Part shown: piece by piece, positions 1 through 11,405 of the stretch
Layout of the letters: each line of letters begins with the position of its first letter
How positions within the stretch are numbered: position 1 is the stretch's first letter
From: Odiellus spinosus
Taxonomy: Eukaryota; Arthropoda; Arachnida; Opiliones; Phalangiidae
Direction: 5' to 3'
DNA: 64,000 nt
Assembly: GCA_963920705.1 (NCBI GenBank)
Contig: OY987227.1
Location: 12,875,602 to 12,939,601 of the forward strand
Made by a program: the position numbers and the translations under genes
Notes under the pieces: model-generated
The model's database searches: none
Told to the model about the DNA's origin: nothing
Seen by the model: only the letters and a program-made list of their open reading frames with translations

Positions 1-116
1 AACCTCCTACATTTTGGAAAAAAAAATCATCTGTCATTGTCATTGAAGAAACACCCAAGCGAATGTAAGATCCTCTGAGTCAAACTCCTCGAAGCTATGA
101 CGTCAATGACAGTGAC

Positions 117-154
<38 letters not shown>

Positions 155-164
155 AATGTAGGGG
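1..164. repeat. Hairpin (MITE-like) repeat with poly-T tract, possibly cut by the window edge
   Basis: The first 46 bases (starting AACCTCCTACATTT) are complementary, imperfectly, to the segment ending at about 164 (AAATGTAGGGGTT on the + strand). Both arms share a TGTCATTGTCATTGA-like block, and the right arm carries about 30 T residues at 121-150. This is the shape of a short non-autonomous inverted-repeat element. The left end coincides with the window start, so the true terminus and target duplication cannot be judged. Confidence 0.45.
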
Positions 165-2870
165 TTCCATCGGTTCAATTCAAATCCCTTTAAACTTTCA
201 TAATTTAATATAAACTTTAAAAATTTATTTAACTAGCTTCCAGAACTTATGACTGATTTTCAGAACCAGTAGTTAATGAATTTAGGTAACTTCTGTTACC
301 ATTTAAAAGTTAACGCATTAAGGCTGTAGTAAAGAATACGCGCACTTTGTGCTATTGTAATCTTAAATAAAACCGCAAATTCAAATTTTCATAATTTATT
401 ACAAAATTTAAAAAATATTCACAAAGTTTCAGACTAATTTTCAAAATCAGTAGTTAATTAAAGGTAATTTTTGTCAAACATTATTACACCCTTTAAATTA
501 TTACAACGAAACTCGTTAAATTAGTATTATTACTCGTCCATTATGATTGTTTTAATTATTGTCTTTCATCGCCCCTTTACAAAAAACCAAATCGACGGGG
601 TGGTTTACCTTTGCTTAATTAAGATTTAATTAAAGGACGGTGTAGATTGTATTAAACGGGAAATGGATCATTAGTTTTCGAACTAGTTATATTAAGTTTC
701 GTCGTGAGTTAATCCGAGGTTTTCCGTCTCTATATCTGCCATGAGAGTAATTAGATAAAGAACAAAATCCGATAATTTGACCGGTACTGTTTTATTTCGA
801 AGGCAAAAGTGTCCCAATTCGTATTAGAAAATCTCCATCACGGGGCGGATGAAGTTTCTGTAAAATGATACTCGGGCTAGTTGATAATTTTTTCTTCTTC
901 TTCATCTTATTTTCAAAGTTATCATTCCGCAGATAGAAGATTTTTAACCCAAAATACCAAATTGGTTGAGCATTTATCCGGGCGCTATGGGAAAATTTTT
1001 CGCGGCCTCCAATTTTATCAACTATCTTAATTTTTTATTTCCCAGAACCATTTTCAATCTTATTAATTATAAAAGAAAGACAGATTTGTTTTTCGTATAA
1101 ACACAAGATAAAATTTTATCCATTTTAAGTTATGAATGACATTTTACTTTATCATGGTCGCCAGAACTCCCTAGATTCGAATGATTTGGCAACGAAGTTA
1201 TTTTAGTGGGCCTCAAATCGTTCTAATTTTCAAAATAACGCTCTTTTTTATTCGTAGTCAGCTTAAATATTTAATGTTTTAAGAAATTGGTTTTAAAGCT
1301 TATACATCTTGATCTTAGGCTTAACCTTTCGAAGAGCTTAAAAAAATAGACTTCCTCTAAGGATTTCTGGTAATAATGTGGTGAATCTATTCCCGGTTTA
1401 CTTGGTTTAGTGAATATATATGTTTTGGGTTGAAACAATGGATAAATATATCATTTGCCTGTTAAAAATGTTTCCAGACAAACTTTTGGCTTTAAAAACG
1501 TGTTTTTATTTTCTCAACCCGTGAAATTACGATTACTTTCGCTATGAAATTTACACGACCTCCGTAAGAAAAAGGTTAAAATGTTAAAAGAATATTGGAA
1601 AGTCACGTTGTGATTTAATTTTTTTTTTTTATTTCTTATAAATAAACTTGGAAGAAAGCAAACGTAATCATAACCACAAATTTATAACAGCAAAAATATA
1701 GAAACGATATATATGTATTTTATCATATTGAGGTGCGTAATTCATAACTCGTGAAATGGCCGGTGGTTTCGGTTTTCTAGTTTTCTATTGCCGCGAAAAT
1801 AAGTTCAGACAGAATACTCTTTATAGACCTTTTTTACCCCTCATGTTCTGGTTTTCTGGCGTAAAATAAAAGCCCAATTCCTAGTATATCTTCAAGGGTA
1901 CACACCCCTCGTTATAAAGTTGAAGTAGGGGAGTCGGCCTCGGGGATATGTACCTTAAGAATCACTCGGAGATTTCATCGTACACGATAATAGGTGCCCC
2001 ACCTATGATTTAGAAGTCAAATCATTGATTTGATAGCCAGCTCTCGTTTAATATTTGCTGAAATATCTGACTGTCTGTGACTATATTTTTATAGTGACCT
2101 ATTGACCCCGTCTTGCAGAAGAAGGGCAGTTATAACATTTTTTTTGGAAAGGCGAAAGCGTGGCCCAGCGTCAGATATGTTAAGGGGAGAACATTTTCTT
2201 CTGAGCTTTTCCGACTCGAGACAAGTGACCCCTCGGGCGATGAAGACTACCCTCAGCCAAAAATTCCTTAGCGTTCATTTTCCAAATTTTATATACTTTA
2301 CCACTGGTAAAAACAAAGTTATTAGTCTATGGTCATCTGCTGCGTTACAACTTACAGAGGGGTCTAGTGTACAAGGAGTCGGCACAACGTATTATTTCCC
2401 TATTCGAATTAATACAGCCGAGGGCAGGGTGTTTCTGATTCCCTATATGTAAGGGCTGAGCGCCAGTGACCATACAGAAGCTTAGCCTAACTCGGGACTA
2501 GCCTGGTATGAAATTCATTTGAAATAATTATTTCAAATAGATAATTATTCGGGGATTTTTCGCTGTTTATTTTTACAACTGCAGTTGAGAAAAATGATTT
2601 CTATTATATGAAATACATTGAAAATTGAAATGGATATTAAGTCGTCAATATCCTGAAAATTAGCAAAATCTCGGTTTAAGGCTAAGTTGTCTAGATAACG
2701 TTTAAAATTTAATTAAACGCCGACTTTTGAAAATCTTCGTGTTGCAATTTATTATATTTTAGTGCGTTATATTGAAATTTAAAATACCCGACTGTTTCAA
2801 AGTGAAAACGGATGAAAAGCTACCATCCAAAAAATGGTCATCAGTTAACTCTACTCAAAGCTCGCGCCCA
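165..2870. other. Intergenic region without a recognisable gene
   Basis: AT-rich DNA upstream of PDCL. The one longer frame, at 2102-2452 (+), has no domain, no splice context and no coding-like composition that I can recognise. I see no RNA gene. A 5' UTR exon of PDCL could lie near the right edge but is not visible. Confidence 0.5.
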
Positions 2871-2988
2871 TAAAGTCTTTGTATCACGTGACCAAAGGTT
2901 TCCCGCCAATTTCCACGCTACGGTAAAGCCATCTATTGGAAAGTATTAGAAGCTGAAATGTAAACAAAGCGCAGAAGCAACGACAACG
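2871..2988 (+). promoter_or_regulatory. Candidate PDCL promoter region with E-box
   Basis: A palindromic CACGTG E-box (2885-2890, in the context TCACGTGAC) lies about 100 bases upstream of the PDCL start codon. The start sits in ACAACGATGGCG, a reasonable initiation context. The transcription start is not defined; the assignment is by position and motif only. Confidence 0.35.
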
Positions 2989-4597
2989 ATGGCGACGTTG
3001 GATGACAAATTGTTAGGGGAGAAGACCCATTATTATTGTAGTAGTAGCGAGGATGAAAAAGATTCGGAAGATGAAGAAGAACCCGAAGAATGCCAAGCTT
3101 CGGCGAAACCTCAATCTAGTAAACAAACTACCTTCATTCCCGAACCTGAAATACGAGATTGGGAAGGATCATCTGTCAATGTAAGTGAGGACTTGGCCAG
3201 ACAACTCCCTTTTCCTTCAAATTCCCAGTTTCCCCGCCCTCTCTATGTGTGCTCTATATGATGGTGATGACAATCAAAGGCAAGATGAGAAAATGTACCG
3301 TTTCCCGCACCGGTTTCCTTCCTAATCGTGTCCCTTCCACTTCCACGCTTTTTCCATCATTTGGGGCTTTAATAGAGGCCCTAGCGTTTCCTTATTTGCT
3401 TTAGGGATAATTCCCAGTGTAAAATAAAGCTACAGTATATCGCTTCATTTTGTTTTCAAAGACCGGACCCAAGGGCGTTTTGAAAGACTGGCAACGCTTT
3501 AAACAACTCGAAAACCAGAAGAAAGAAGAGGAGGAAACTGAAAGATTAGCTTTAATGAAGAAATTATCACTGACATGTCGATCTCACGTATGAATTTAGG
3601 ATTTTGTTCAATCGTTGGGTTCATATTAAATACGTATCCTCTAATCTTGGCACTGTAGAAAGATGAGGAGAAGCTTAAACAGGAGGAAGATAAAATTGAC
3701 CAAGAAATTCAAAGCCTACTTCATGACGAATTTCTAAATCAGTATATGCAAAAAAGAATGCAAGAGATGATGCAACAAGTCGTTGCTCAGTAGGTTGCAT
3801 TTAATTCCATTTTAAGCATACCTTTTTGAGTTTAGTTTTGAAAGTTTTATTCTGGATGTAGACCTAAATACGGTTCCTTGATAGTCCTTGCTTCTGGCCA
3901 AGAGTTCCTTGATGCCATTGATAAAGAGAAAAAAGGAACGACCGTGATTATTCACATCTACGCCGATGTTAGAAATTTTTCTCCCTAAAACTAGCAAAGT
4001 CTTAGTTTGAAATGGGTTTTTATTAATATTTATTTACGTTCAAAATTAAGGCGTTAGAAAGCTGCAAAGCCATGAATGGTTGCCTAAAATGTTTGGCCCA
4101 GGAATATCCGCAAGTTAAATTTTGCTGCCTTGATGCAAATTCCGCAGGCATGAGCAAACAATTTGTTAGTATTATTTTTTATTTTTTTTTAATCAATTGA
4201 GGGCAATTTTTAAAGTTTAATTATTAATGTAATCTTAGGAGAAAAGTGGCGTTCCCGCTCTCCTCATTTACCGAAAGTAAGAAAAGGTTTATGATCACCT
4301 TTCTTCCCCTCTTTCCATTACTAAAAAGTAAAAAACAATTATTTTTAAAGTGGAAATTTGATTGGCAACTTTGTCCGATTATCCGACGAATTAGGCGACG
4401 ATTTTTTTGCTACCGACGTTGAAAATTACTTAGTAGAGTGAGTGTTTTAGTCATTTGATAATAGTTTCACTTCTATTTAATGCCTTTAAATTTACGAATG
4501 TAATTATTTTAGACATGGAATGCTTCCCGATCAAAGTTTGGTTCCTGTACTGGTTCAATCTGATAAAAATGACGATAGTGATTTTGATGTTGAATAA
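2989..4597 (+). CDS. PDCL: Phosducin-like protein 1 (PDCL / PhLP1), 8 exons, 292 aa
   Basis: Exons: 2989-3180, 3462-3587, 3659-3789, 3862-3967, 4051-4164, 4239-4276, 4351-4437, 4513-4597; all introns are GT-AG and phases agree. The protein begins MATLDDKLLGEKTHYY, followed by an acidic serine-rich stretch, as in animal PDCL. Next come the G-beta/gamma-binding helix motif (TGPKGVLKDWQRFKQLE), a charged helical region, and a thioredoxin-like domain from about residue 145 (YGSLIVLASGQEFLDAID, EYPQVKFC, GVPALLIY, LIGNFVRLSDELGDDF). It ends in an acidic DDSDFDVE tail. PhLP1 is a co-chaperone that works with the CCT chaperonin to fold G-beta and assemble G-beta/gamma dimers in the cytosol. The length matches the family. 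The third exon reads into a stop unless the donor GTAGGT at 3790 is used, which restores the conserved QPKYGSL junction. Start chosen from homology to the conserved N terminus. Confidence 0.95.
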
Positions 4598-4644
4598 GTA
4601 CAATTCCCGACAAATGATTTGAAACGATTATCGCTTCAAACACT

Positions 4645-4671
4645 AATAAAAAAAAGTTGCCCATAAATAAA
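4645..4671 (+). terminator. Polyadenylation signals of PDCL
   Basis: Two AATAAA hexamers at 4645-4650 and 4666-4671 lie 48-75 bases after the PDCL stop codon. Confidence 0.6.
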
Positions 4672-5470
4672 AATAACCATGACTGTTTTGTTAGTGAAGT
4701 AACAAAGGAAAAAACAAAGCCACCACTATTTCATAATATAATTGTACTGGTAAAAGTTTGATACAAAGATTTGAGAAAATAACAACAAAAATGATGAACA
4801 AACCCGCTATTGTTACCTGCATTTTTGTACCAAGAAAATAGAAACATAACGGCATTGTACAAATTGTACTATTCTCCCTCTCTCATATTTTTGTACTACC
4901 ATTTTTTTCCTCGACATCTAATCTATTCGTAAACGCGAACGTCGTGGGGAAAAAATATTTATTTCAGTCATTGCGTCATTTTTGGACCAATTTCTTCAAC
5001 CACTGAACCCATAATGTCATTTTTATCATGTTTCTATATTTAATATTATGTGTATCATACAAAGTAACTCGTGATTCTATCGATAAAATGATTTATACGC
5101 TCGATCACCCGCGATCTTATTATAAAATGTAAGATTTGAACCTACAACAAAATAATAAAAATCTCCGCTTGAAGTAAAAACTAGTTTGCTCCGTAATTTA
5201 ACCAATATCGAGAAAATTTTAATTTTAAAACATTTTGCGTCTTCTACAGGAAGAATAAACTGAAACCCAAATAATTTGATCAATTATTTCAATAAGAAAG
5301 TAAATTTGAACTTGGTTTAGGCTTAGTGAAGGGCTTATATTATAATGAAGTGACTAACGAACCAATCTGAGGCTAGAGTCTGAAAGCTATTTGAAAAACG
5401 TTTATTTAATAAACTGTTTTTCTTAACTATGCTATGGCAGTCTTTTAATTTAATATTATTAGAAGTTACG
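4672..5470. other. Intergenic spacer, nothing recognised
   Basis: About 800 bases of AT-rich sequence between PDCL and the MITE at 5471. Short open frames here have no support from composition, splice sites or domains. Confidence 0.5.
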
Positions 5471-5612
5471 GTAGGATTATAGTTTACCTAACTTACTTTA
5501 AAAATATTTGGGGTGGAAAAATATTTTTTAACTATTGTTTTTTTAACTCCCCATGGTCTAATTAGTCAGAAAAAAGTGTTTGTTGGGTAAGTTAGGTAAA
5601 CTATAATCCTAC
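5471..5612. mobile_element. 142-bp MITE with 26-bp perfect terminal inverted repeats
   Basis: The left arm GTAGGATTATAG... (5471-5496) is exactly repeated in inverse at 5587-5612 (...CTATAATCCTAC). The interior is AT-rich and non-coding. No clear target-site duplication is visible, so the superfamily is open. It lies between the 3' ends of PDCL and the zinc-finger gene. Confidence 0.8.
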
Positions 5613-5763
5613 ATCTATGTAAAGAAACAAAATACTTCATTTCTGCAAATATTATCCCTTTACCTTTAGTAAAAAAACGAATGAAAAGTAAATTCAGTCA
5701 AATTTATACAAAAACATTTATATTTTTATTTTTTTTTTTAATTTGAGAGAAGCTTTTATAATT

Positions 5764-5769
5764 TTTATT
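5764..5769 (-). terminator. Polyadenylation signal of the zinc-finger gene
   Basis: AATAAA on the minus strand (TTTATT on +) lies 16-21 bases past the stop codon of the C2H2 gene. It is very close to the stop, so a short 3' UTR or another downstream signal is possible. Confidence 0.4.
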
Positions 5770-5784
5770 ACAATAAATTATAAT

Positions 5785-8700
5785 CTACAATATTTGATAA
5801 GTAGGGTAAGGGAGACAATAATTTGTAACATCCATTTGTTGACTCTGACCAGGATCTTCCAATATACTATCGACTTTATCTTGTATTTTATCGTGGCTAG
5901 CCATATGTTTTCTCAGTTCTTGCTTTTCGAAGAAACGTTTGGGGCATAATTCGCAGAAGTGCGGTCGATTATTGCCATGGCGCTTCATGTGTTTCAACAT
6001 GTTTGCGTGGAAGGTGAAGGTTTTCGAGCAATACGTGCACTTGTTAGGTTTAATTCCTGCAATTAGATATAAAGTTAATTAACCAAAGGTTGAATGAAGT
6101 CTGAAAGATTTTGCAATGATTCCAAATTCAGAGACTCTTCGACGTACGAGGGGAACATTAAAAAGTTTTACTAGTGGATTAATGCTATTAAAACTAAATA
6201 TATAGAAAAATCATTTGGTGTTGGGTTGCATTCTCCCTTTAAAGGGATACTAGACTCTGGAAACAATTTGTAATCAATTTAGATTTAAAATATGCATAAA
6301 ATCATTATCAAAACTCGTAATAAAGGTTTTGTATTAATTTCCTGTTAATTATCAAAGTTGCAACTCAAGTTTTCTCAAGAATTTTTCCTAAAACAGACTT
6401 GTGAGTCTAATTAACTGTAAAATAGAACGAAATCTTTATTGCGAGGTTTTATACGGTTTTAATGCATATTTTTGTAATTCAAATAGATTACAGGGTTGCC
6501 ACAGGTCAGGGAAAACGGAAAAGTCAGGGAATTTGAAAATGAACTAAAAACGTCAGGGAATTTTACGCGGATAAGATTTGAAGCTGACCGTGTCAGTTGT
6601 ATAGATTAGAACAAAGATATGCGTACAAATGTTATTGAAAATATTTATAAGTAATATAAAAATAAAAGGTTAAAAATTGGGTAGTATTAGCTGAAACGGT
6701 CAGGGAAAATAGTTGGAAAAGGTCAGGGAAAAACCTGGAAAAGTCAGGGAATTTGAATCTGAAAAAAACTGTGGCAACCCTGGAAATAGCTCGTTATCGA
6801 AGTCAAGTATCCCTTTATTTGACAATGAACAAACTCAACTAAAATCTCAGTCTAGTCTCACCTAGATGAATGTTTTTGTGACCACGGAGGTGTGTGTATG
6901 ATCTGAACGTTCTATCGCAGTCCTTGCATTTAAAAGGACGAGCGTCAGTGTGCATTATTTCGTGACTTCTGAGTTGACTGCTGGTATAATATAGTTTCCC
7001 GCACTGACCACATTGAAACTTCTTTTCCCACTTTCCCAAATGAATTTTGAGACGGTGACGCTTCAAAGTATGATAGCTTCCGAACCAAGTATGGCAGTCT
7101 TTACATTCGTGCTTTTTCTCGCCCTAAAAATAATGGCTCTTAAGTAATTTAATCGCTGTATCAATCAGACATTGATTCTTACAGTATGAGTAACTTGATG
7201 ATTTCTCAGCGAACTTTTACTGGCCATTCTCTTTCCGCAATTTTCACCTATTTTGCAAAATATTTATGTAAACTTTATAAATGTCTCTCTAATCTTAGTA
7301 GAACCAATAACTAACGAACAATACATTTTCTAACAAACTTTGGCTAAGCCTAAAATAATTCAATTTACAAATGAATATCTCCGCCGGGCCTTCTTGGTGT
7401 TTCGATTCCTGATGAACTTTAAATCCAGTGAGAGACACGAAATGCTTCGGACAATGTTCGCAACTGTAGATTTTTTGCGAATTGGAGTGTTTGCTGGCAA
7501 TATGTTGATCCAAGCCTGGTTTGTACGCATACCTAAAACCATTGTTTTTTTTTAGTCTCTCATGATAAATAAGATTTTTTTTTTTTAATTTTTTTACGTT
7601 TTATCGCAGTGATTACATTTGTACTTTTTTCCTTTCCTATGTACATACTAAAGAAAAAAAACTTAAGGCATGTTCACAAACTCCCTTCATGAGCAGTCCT
7701 AAAGCTGAAACCTCATGCGAGAAAATTAAACCAATTTTGATCTTTTTGCACTTGAGAAGACAGAAAGACATATATACAGTAATCTTCCTGAGAGCCTTAG
7801 AACAGTCAAGTGAAAATTGGTTTTAAAGTTCAGTTTCTTTCACGAGTTTTTAGCTTCAATTTTTTCAATTTTTCACACTCTTGCGAATGTGCCTTTATAG
7901 ACTTATTAGTGTAACTTTAGGGTATAGACTATAAAGTAATATTGAAAAACCAAGTAGTTGGGAAGAACACAAGTAATTGGCCAACTACTCCCTACTGAAA
8001 AGAGTACCAAGTAAAATATACCATGTGATTTTCAAAGGAAGATTTCCATCTGAATGCTTTATTGCACGTTTTGCACATATATTCCTTTATATCTGCGTGG
8101 ATCTTCAAATGCATTTCGTAGGAATGCAATGATGCTAGAGTTTTATTGCACGTTTGGCACGTTAGACCCTTTCTGCGTAAATTAGGATTATTTTAAAATG
8201 AGAGAAAACAATTACAAATGAAAATTTAGTTTACTCTTTTTCCGGAATCTCTACAGGAGGTGGAGGAGGTGGTGGTCGTTTTGTTGGAGTTCGTTTTTTA
8301 GCCGCAGGCTTCCTTCCTTTGGTCGATGCCACAGGGGTTTTCTTTTCGTTCATAATCCTTAAACTGAGTTTCTCCAAAATTGCGAAATCACTGTCAGTTT
8401 CCTTCACTGATAATATACCGTCTGGATTAATTACAAATGGACTTATGTCCTCGAAAATGGTTATGTTATCTTTATTTTCGCCAAAATGTTCAATTTTAGG
8501 TTTTAATCTTTTGGTTGCACTCCTGGTGCGTGTTCCGACATTTTTGTTGGAATTGTTGTACTTTTCTTCAAAATCCTTCGTTAACAATTTTTAATTAGTC
8601 AAAGGGGGTTTAAATTTTTCGTTACTACGTTTCAAATTTACCTTCTGATCTTCCAAATCAGGTAAAATGACTGCCGGTGGAATAGGGTGGTCGAATGAGT

Positions 8701-8962
8701 TGCCATTACTTTTTTTGTTTATCTCTAAGAACTGATTGTAATGCTTTGGAGGTAACAATACTACAGGTCCTTTTAGATTTTGAATTTCAAACACCGTCGC
8801 ATTTGATAACATTAAACTAGAACTAGTTCCGCAGTTTAATGAGGGGATTCCCAATAAAAAGTCGGGTACATTAAATGAAGGGGTTCCAATTAAACTATTT
8901 AAGTCTGTCACGGCGGCTGGATCAGTAAAAATATCGGACTCCATTGACGTTAAGTGTTTCAA
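5785..8962 (-). CDS. C2H2 zinc-finger protein, ten fingers, 8 exons, about 541 aa
   Basis: Exons in order of transcription: 8962-8642, 8575-8235, 8172-8022, 7647-7598, 7532-7369, 7247-7183, 7123-6862, 6056-5785. The N-terminal half (exons 1-2) has no fingers; it is polar, with a basic run and a poly-proline stretch near its end. Ten C2H2 fingers follow, from CQTCNKTLASLHSYEMHLKIH to CELCPKRFFEKQELRKHMASH; several are split by introns, and one linker reads HTGEKKHEC. A short C-terminal tail ends YPTYQIL. It is probably a nuclear DNA-binding transcription factor; the target is unknown and I do not recognise an orthologue. No ZAD, BTB or SCAN domain is visible. An in-frame TAA lies in a 66-nt stretch (8641-8576) with GT..AG ends, read as an intron. 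Two candidate starts, codons 1 and 7 (MESDIF). Confidence 0.88.
6160..6242. mobile_element. Truncated end of the TTAA-flanked MITE family
   Basis: The stretch ending GGTTGCATTCTCCCTTTAA matches the right terminus of the elements at 47651 and 62681. The preceding CTAGTGGATTA resembles their subterminal sequence. The matching left end is absent, so this is a 5'-truncated relic inside the last intron of the zinc-finger gene. Confidence 0.55.
6241..6816. mobile_element. Inverted-repeat element in a zinc-finger gene intron, carrying a second element
   Basis: The left end AAAGGGATACTAGACT (6241-6256) and the right end AGTCAAGTATCCCTTT (6801-6816) are inverse complements at 15 of 16 positions. The interior contains a further inverted-repeat element (6491-6782), so the arrangement looks nested. 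No coding capacity. Confidence 0.5.
6491..6782. mobile_element. hAT-like MITE, ends CAGGGTTGCCACAG / CTGTGGCAACCCTG
   Basis: Perfect 14-bp terminal inverted repeats starting CAGGG bound 292 bp containing several copies of the motif GTCAGGGAA. CAG-initial termini are typical of hAT superfamily elements. An exact 8-bp target duplication is not evident, so the superfamily is an inference. It lies in the last intron of the zinc-finger gene. Confidence 0.6.
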
Positions 8963-11134
8963 TTTAAAGATTTAAGTTAAATTTCTTGCAGTACTACTGT
9001 ACTGAAGTAGAAACTATTCAAACTAGGCAAGTTATTTAAATAGATTACCATTTTGACCAAGGGTTAGATTGTAATTCATAATTATTACATCAAAAAAGAT
9101 AAGTATCCATAATTTGTCAGTAGATTTGAGTTAAATACTTTTACGTGAAATTAAACTATATTTATAACGCATTAATTTGATAATTTTATAATAAATTTTA
9201 ACATACGGTTCTATTAGGTTTTATTATAATCTTTCTCATTTTTATCAGTAGGAATTTTTTCAGTCAAAAACTTCATTTGCATAATACGCTCTTTAAACAA
9301 CTAGGTAGCTCATGACTTTTGCTGTCTGTCCGTAAGCGCGAAGTTGGTATTTAGGTCATTTGACAATCAATTTTATATTTTTTTGTACCTTTAAATATTA
9401 AAATAATTCTCCGTTTACGATACTTTAGGCTTAAAATATATTTATTTAACAATTACTTTTATCAACAAAATGAATCGATTTTAAATATTGCGCAAACCTA
9501 AGTAGTTTTGAATTTCCCCCTAGCATTGATTAAACCACGTGACACGATATTTTTTTGGGAGCTTCGAATTCTCATTGATAGATGGCGACAGCTCTTCCAA
9601 AATTGAACAAAAATTATCAGAGTAAAGAAAAACCCAGTTTCCGAACTTTCCATTTTCGGGAGTTTTGAATGGCTTCTGATTTTGACCGATCAGTCTAGTC
9701 TAGCTTTCTTAGCAATAGGAAAATATCAAACTTTTGTGTTAGAAAAATATTACACATTTTATTATAAATAAAGTAAATAATTAATTAATATAATGTAGCT
9801 ATAATTATATAAAAATTAATCGGTTTAAAGGCGGTTTCCTAAAGGTAATTATCAAAAAAAGATCTATTCTAATCAATCATTGGTTCTTAATTCTCATTTA
9901 TTAAATCCAAATCACAGTACAATTGCTCGTCGCGTTATAAGATTATGTGTTAATTTAAACGATATTTTCGTAATTGCAAATATTATAACTATAATAATTA
10001 GTGCCTAGTTGGGTTTTAAGTAGCTTTTAGTCAAAAAGGCGTGATAGATTTGGTGAGGGATGTTTCTGTCACGACTATTCGTGAAAGGTCAAAGTTCAAC
10101 CCCTATCCCTCGTTTAATAACAGTAGATTGTATACAAAACTTTTCCCCCTCTGTTCCTGACTGGCGCGCCGTAGAAAGAAATCGGTATGGTCCTAAAAAG
10201 GGGGCCAACAAAGCTGCTCTTTCTTTTACCAGCAAAAATAGATAGCGAAAGAGAAACGAAAAAAGTAGAAATACACCTGCCCTTCTAAAAACACGAACTT
10301 GTACGGCATAACTACGAAAATGGCTTTAACTTAACATAATGTTCTAACGCAACACTTAAAAAAAAAAAGAATAAAAGATATAGTTGAGTTCGCATTAGAA
10401 TCCCTATCAAAAGAACAAAAAAAAAAAAAAAAAAAAAAAAAATAACTGTTGGCCCCTTCCATTCATTTTAAGTCCATTCCAGCTAAGAGAAGCGAGATAT
10501 GTTTTGAAAAGAAAGTTTGTCTACTGAAAGGAGAGAGGTAATGTTTGAATCTCGTTCCTCGTAGTTTTAATCTGATTATAGCCGTAATTATTAAATTAAG
10601 TAAATTATGTTTTCATATGATAAATTATGTTAATTAGATTTGTATTTAAATTTGCGCAAAATGCTTGTTTAATCCTTGGTCATTATCTTAGAGAACAAAG
10701 GATTATTTAGCAACCCTTTAGGGATGCAAATTTCAAATCCACGAATTTGATGATTTTAAATTTTCTTTTGATCTTTCTGATTAATTTCTAGGACCCTTTC
10801 TTTAAAAACTATTCGGGGAGGGTCGCGAATGTTAAGATTTTATCATCTTGAAAATAAGAGGGAGGATACGTTCAGGTAAAAATCTGACCTCCCACTAACT
10901 GATGTAAGATTATACCCTGCCCTTTTTTCTTCCCTACAATCATGCTTGTTAGATTAGGCCTAATGCGGTTTAATTACTTGTAATTCGGTGTTTGGCTTTG
11001 TAAACTCTATCTTAGCGAGAGAAGATAACAAAATGTCTTTAACTAGATTTCTCACTTGTAAATGTTTGATACCTTGCTTTAGAAAAAGATGTCGTGTAAG
11101 CCCATGTTTTTATAAATCTGGTTTTAATAGTTTT
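8963..11134. other. Intergenic region between the zinc-finger and first ninjurin genes
   Basis: No gene recognised. The frame at 10060-10245 is unsupported. A CACGTG E-box at 9536-9541, in the context CCACGTGAC like that upstream of PDCL, may mark the distal promoter or 5' UTR exon of the zinc-finger gene transcribed to the left. Poly-A tracts lie near 10366 and 10420-10441. Confidence 0.4.
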
Positions 11135-11218
11135 TTAAAGGGAGTATAAAGCTCTGGCCAAAGGTGAAAGGCATAGCTTTAGCAAACGATTTTTCGTTTT
11201 GGTTTATACTCCCTTTAA
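11135..11218. mobile_element. Very short TTAA-flanked inverted-repeat element (76 bp plus TTAA duplications)
   Basis: TTAA at 11135-11138 and 11215-11218 flank a 76-bp unit whose ends AGGGAGTATAAA / TTTATACTCCCT are perfect 12-bp inverted repeats. The termini resemble those of the larger TTAA-flanked elements at 47651 and 62681, which suggests the same mobilising activity. Confidence 0.6.
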
Positions 11219-11405
11219 GCGAGTTAAAAATGTTTGTTGGCTTAAAATGACACGAGTTTTGCGAAGGGGCAAATATGGTTAAAAATTCATTTTAGAGTTT
11301 AAATTTTTTCCTAAACAGCAATTGATAGTTAAAGCCAACATATATTTTATCTCGCGTGTGGACTTTAAAATGGGTTTGTTCTTTTGTCTTAATTGTGACG
11401 TTCAG

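Noticed and set aside
2102-2452. 116-codon open frame upstream of PDCL
   Set aside because: No domain, no plausible splice context, no homologue recognised; composition like the surrounding intergenic DNA.
8576-8641. Programmed stop-codon readthrough in the zinc-finger gene
   Set aside because: A 66-nt GT-AG intron in frame explains the stop more simply.
10060-10245. 61-codon open frame
   Set aside because: Short, isolated, no recognisable motif; chance frame.
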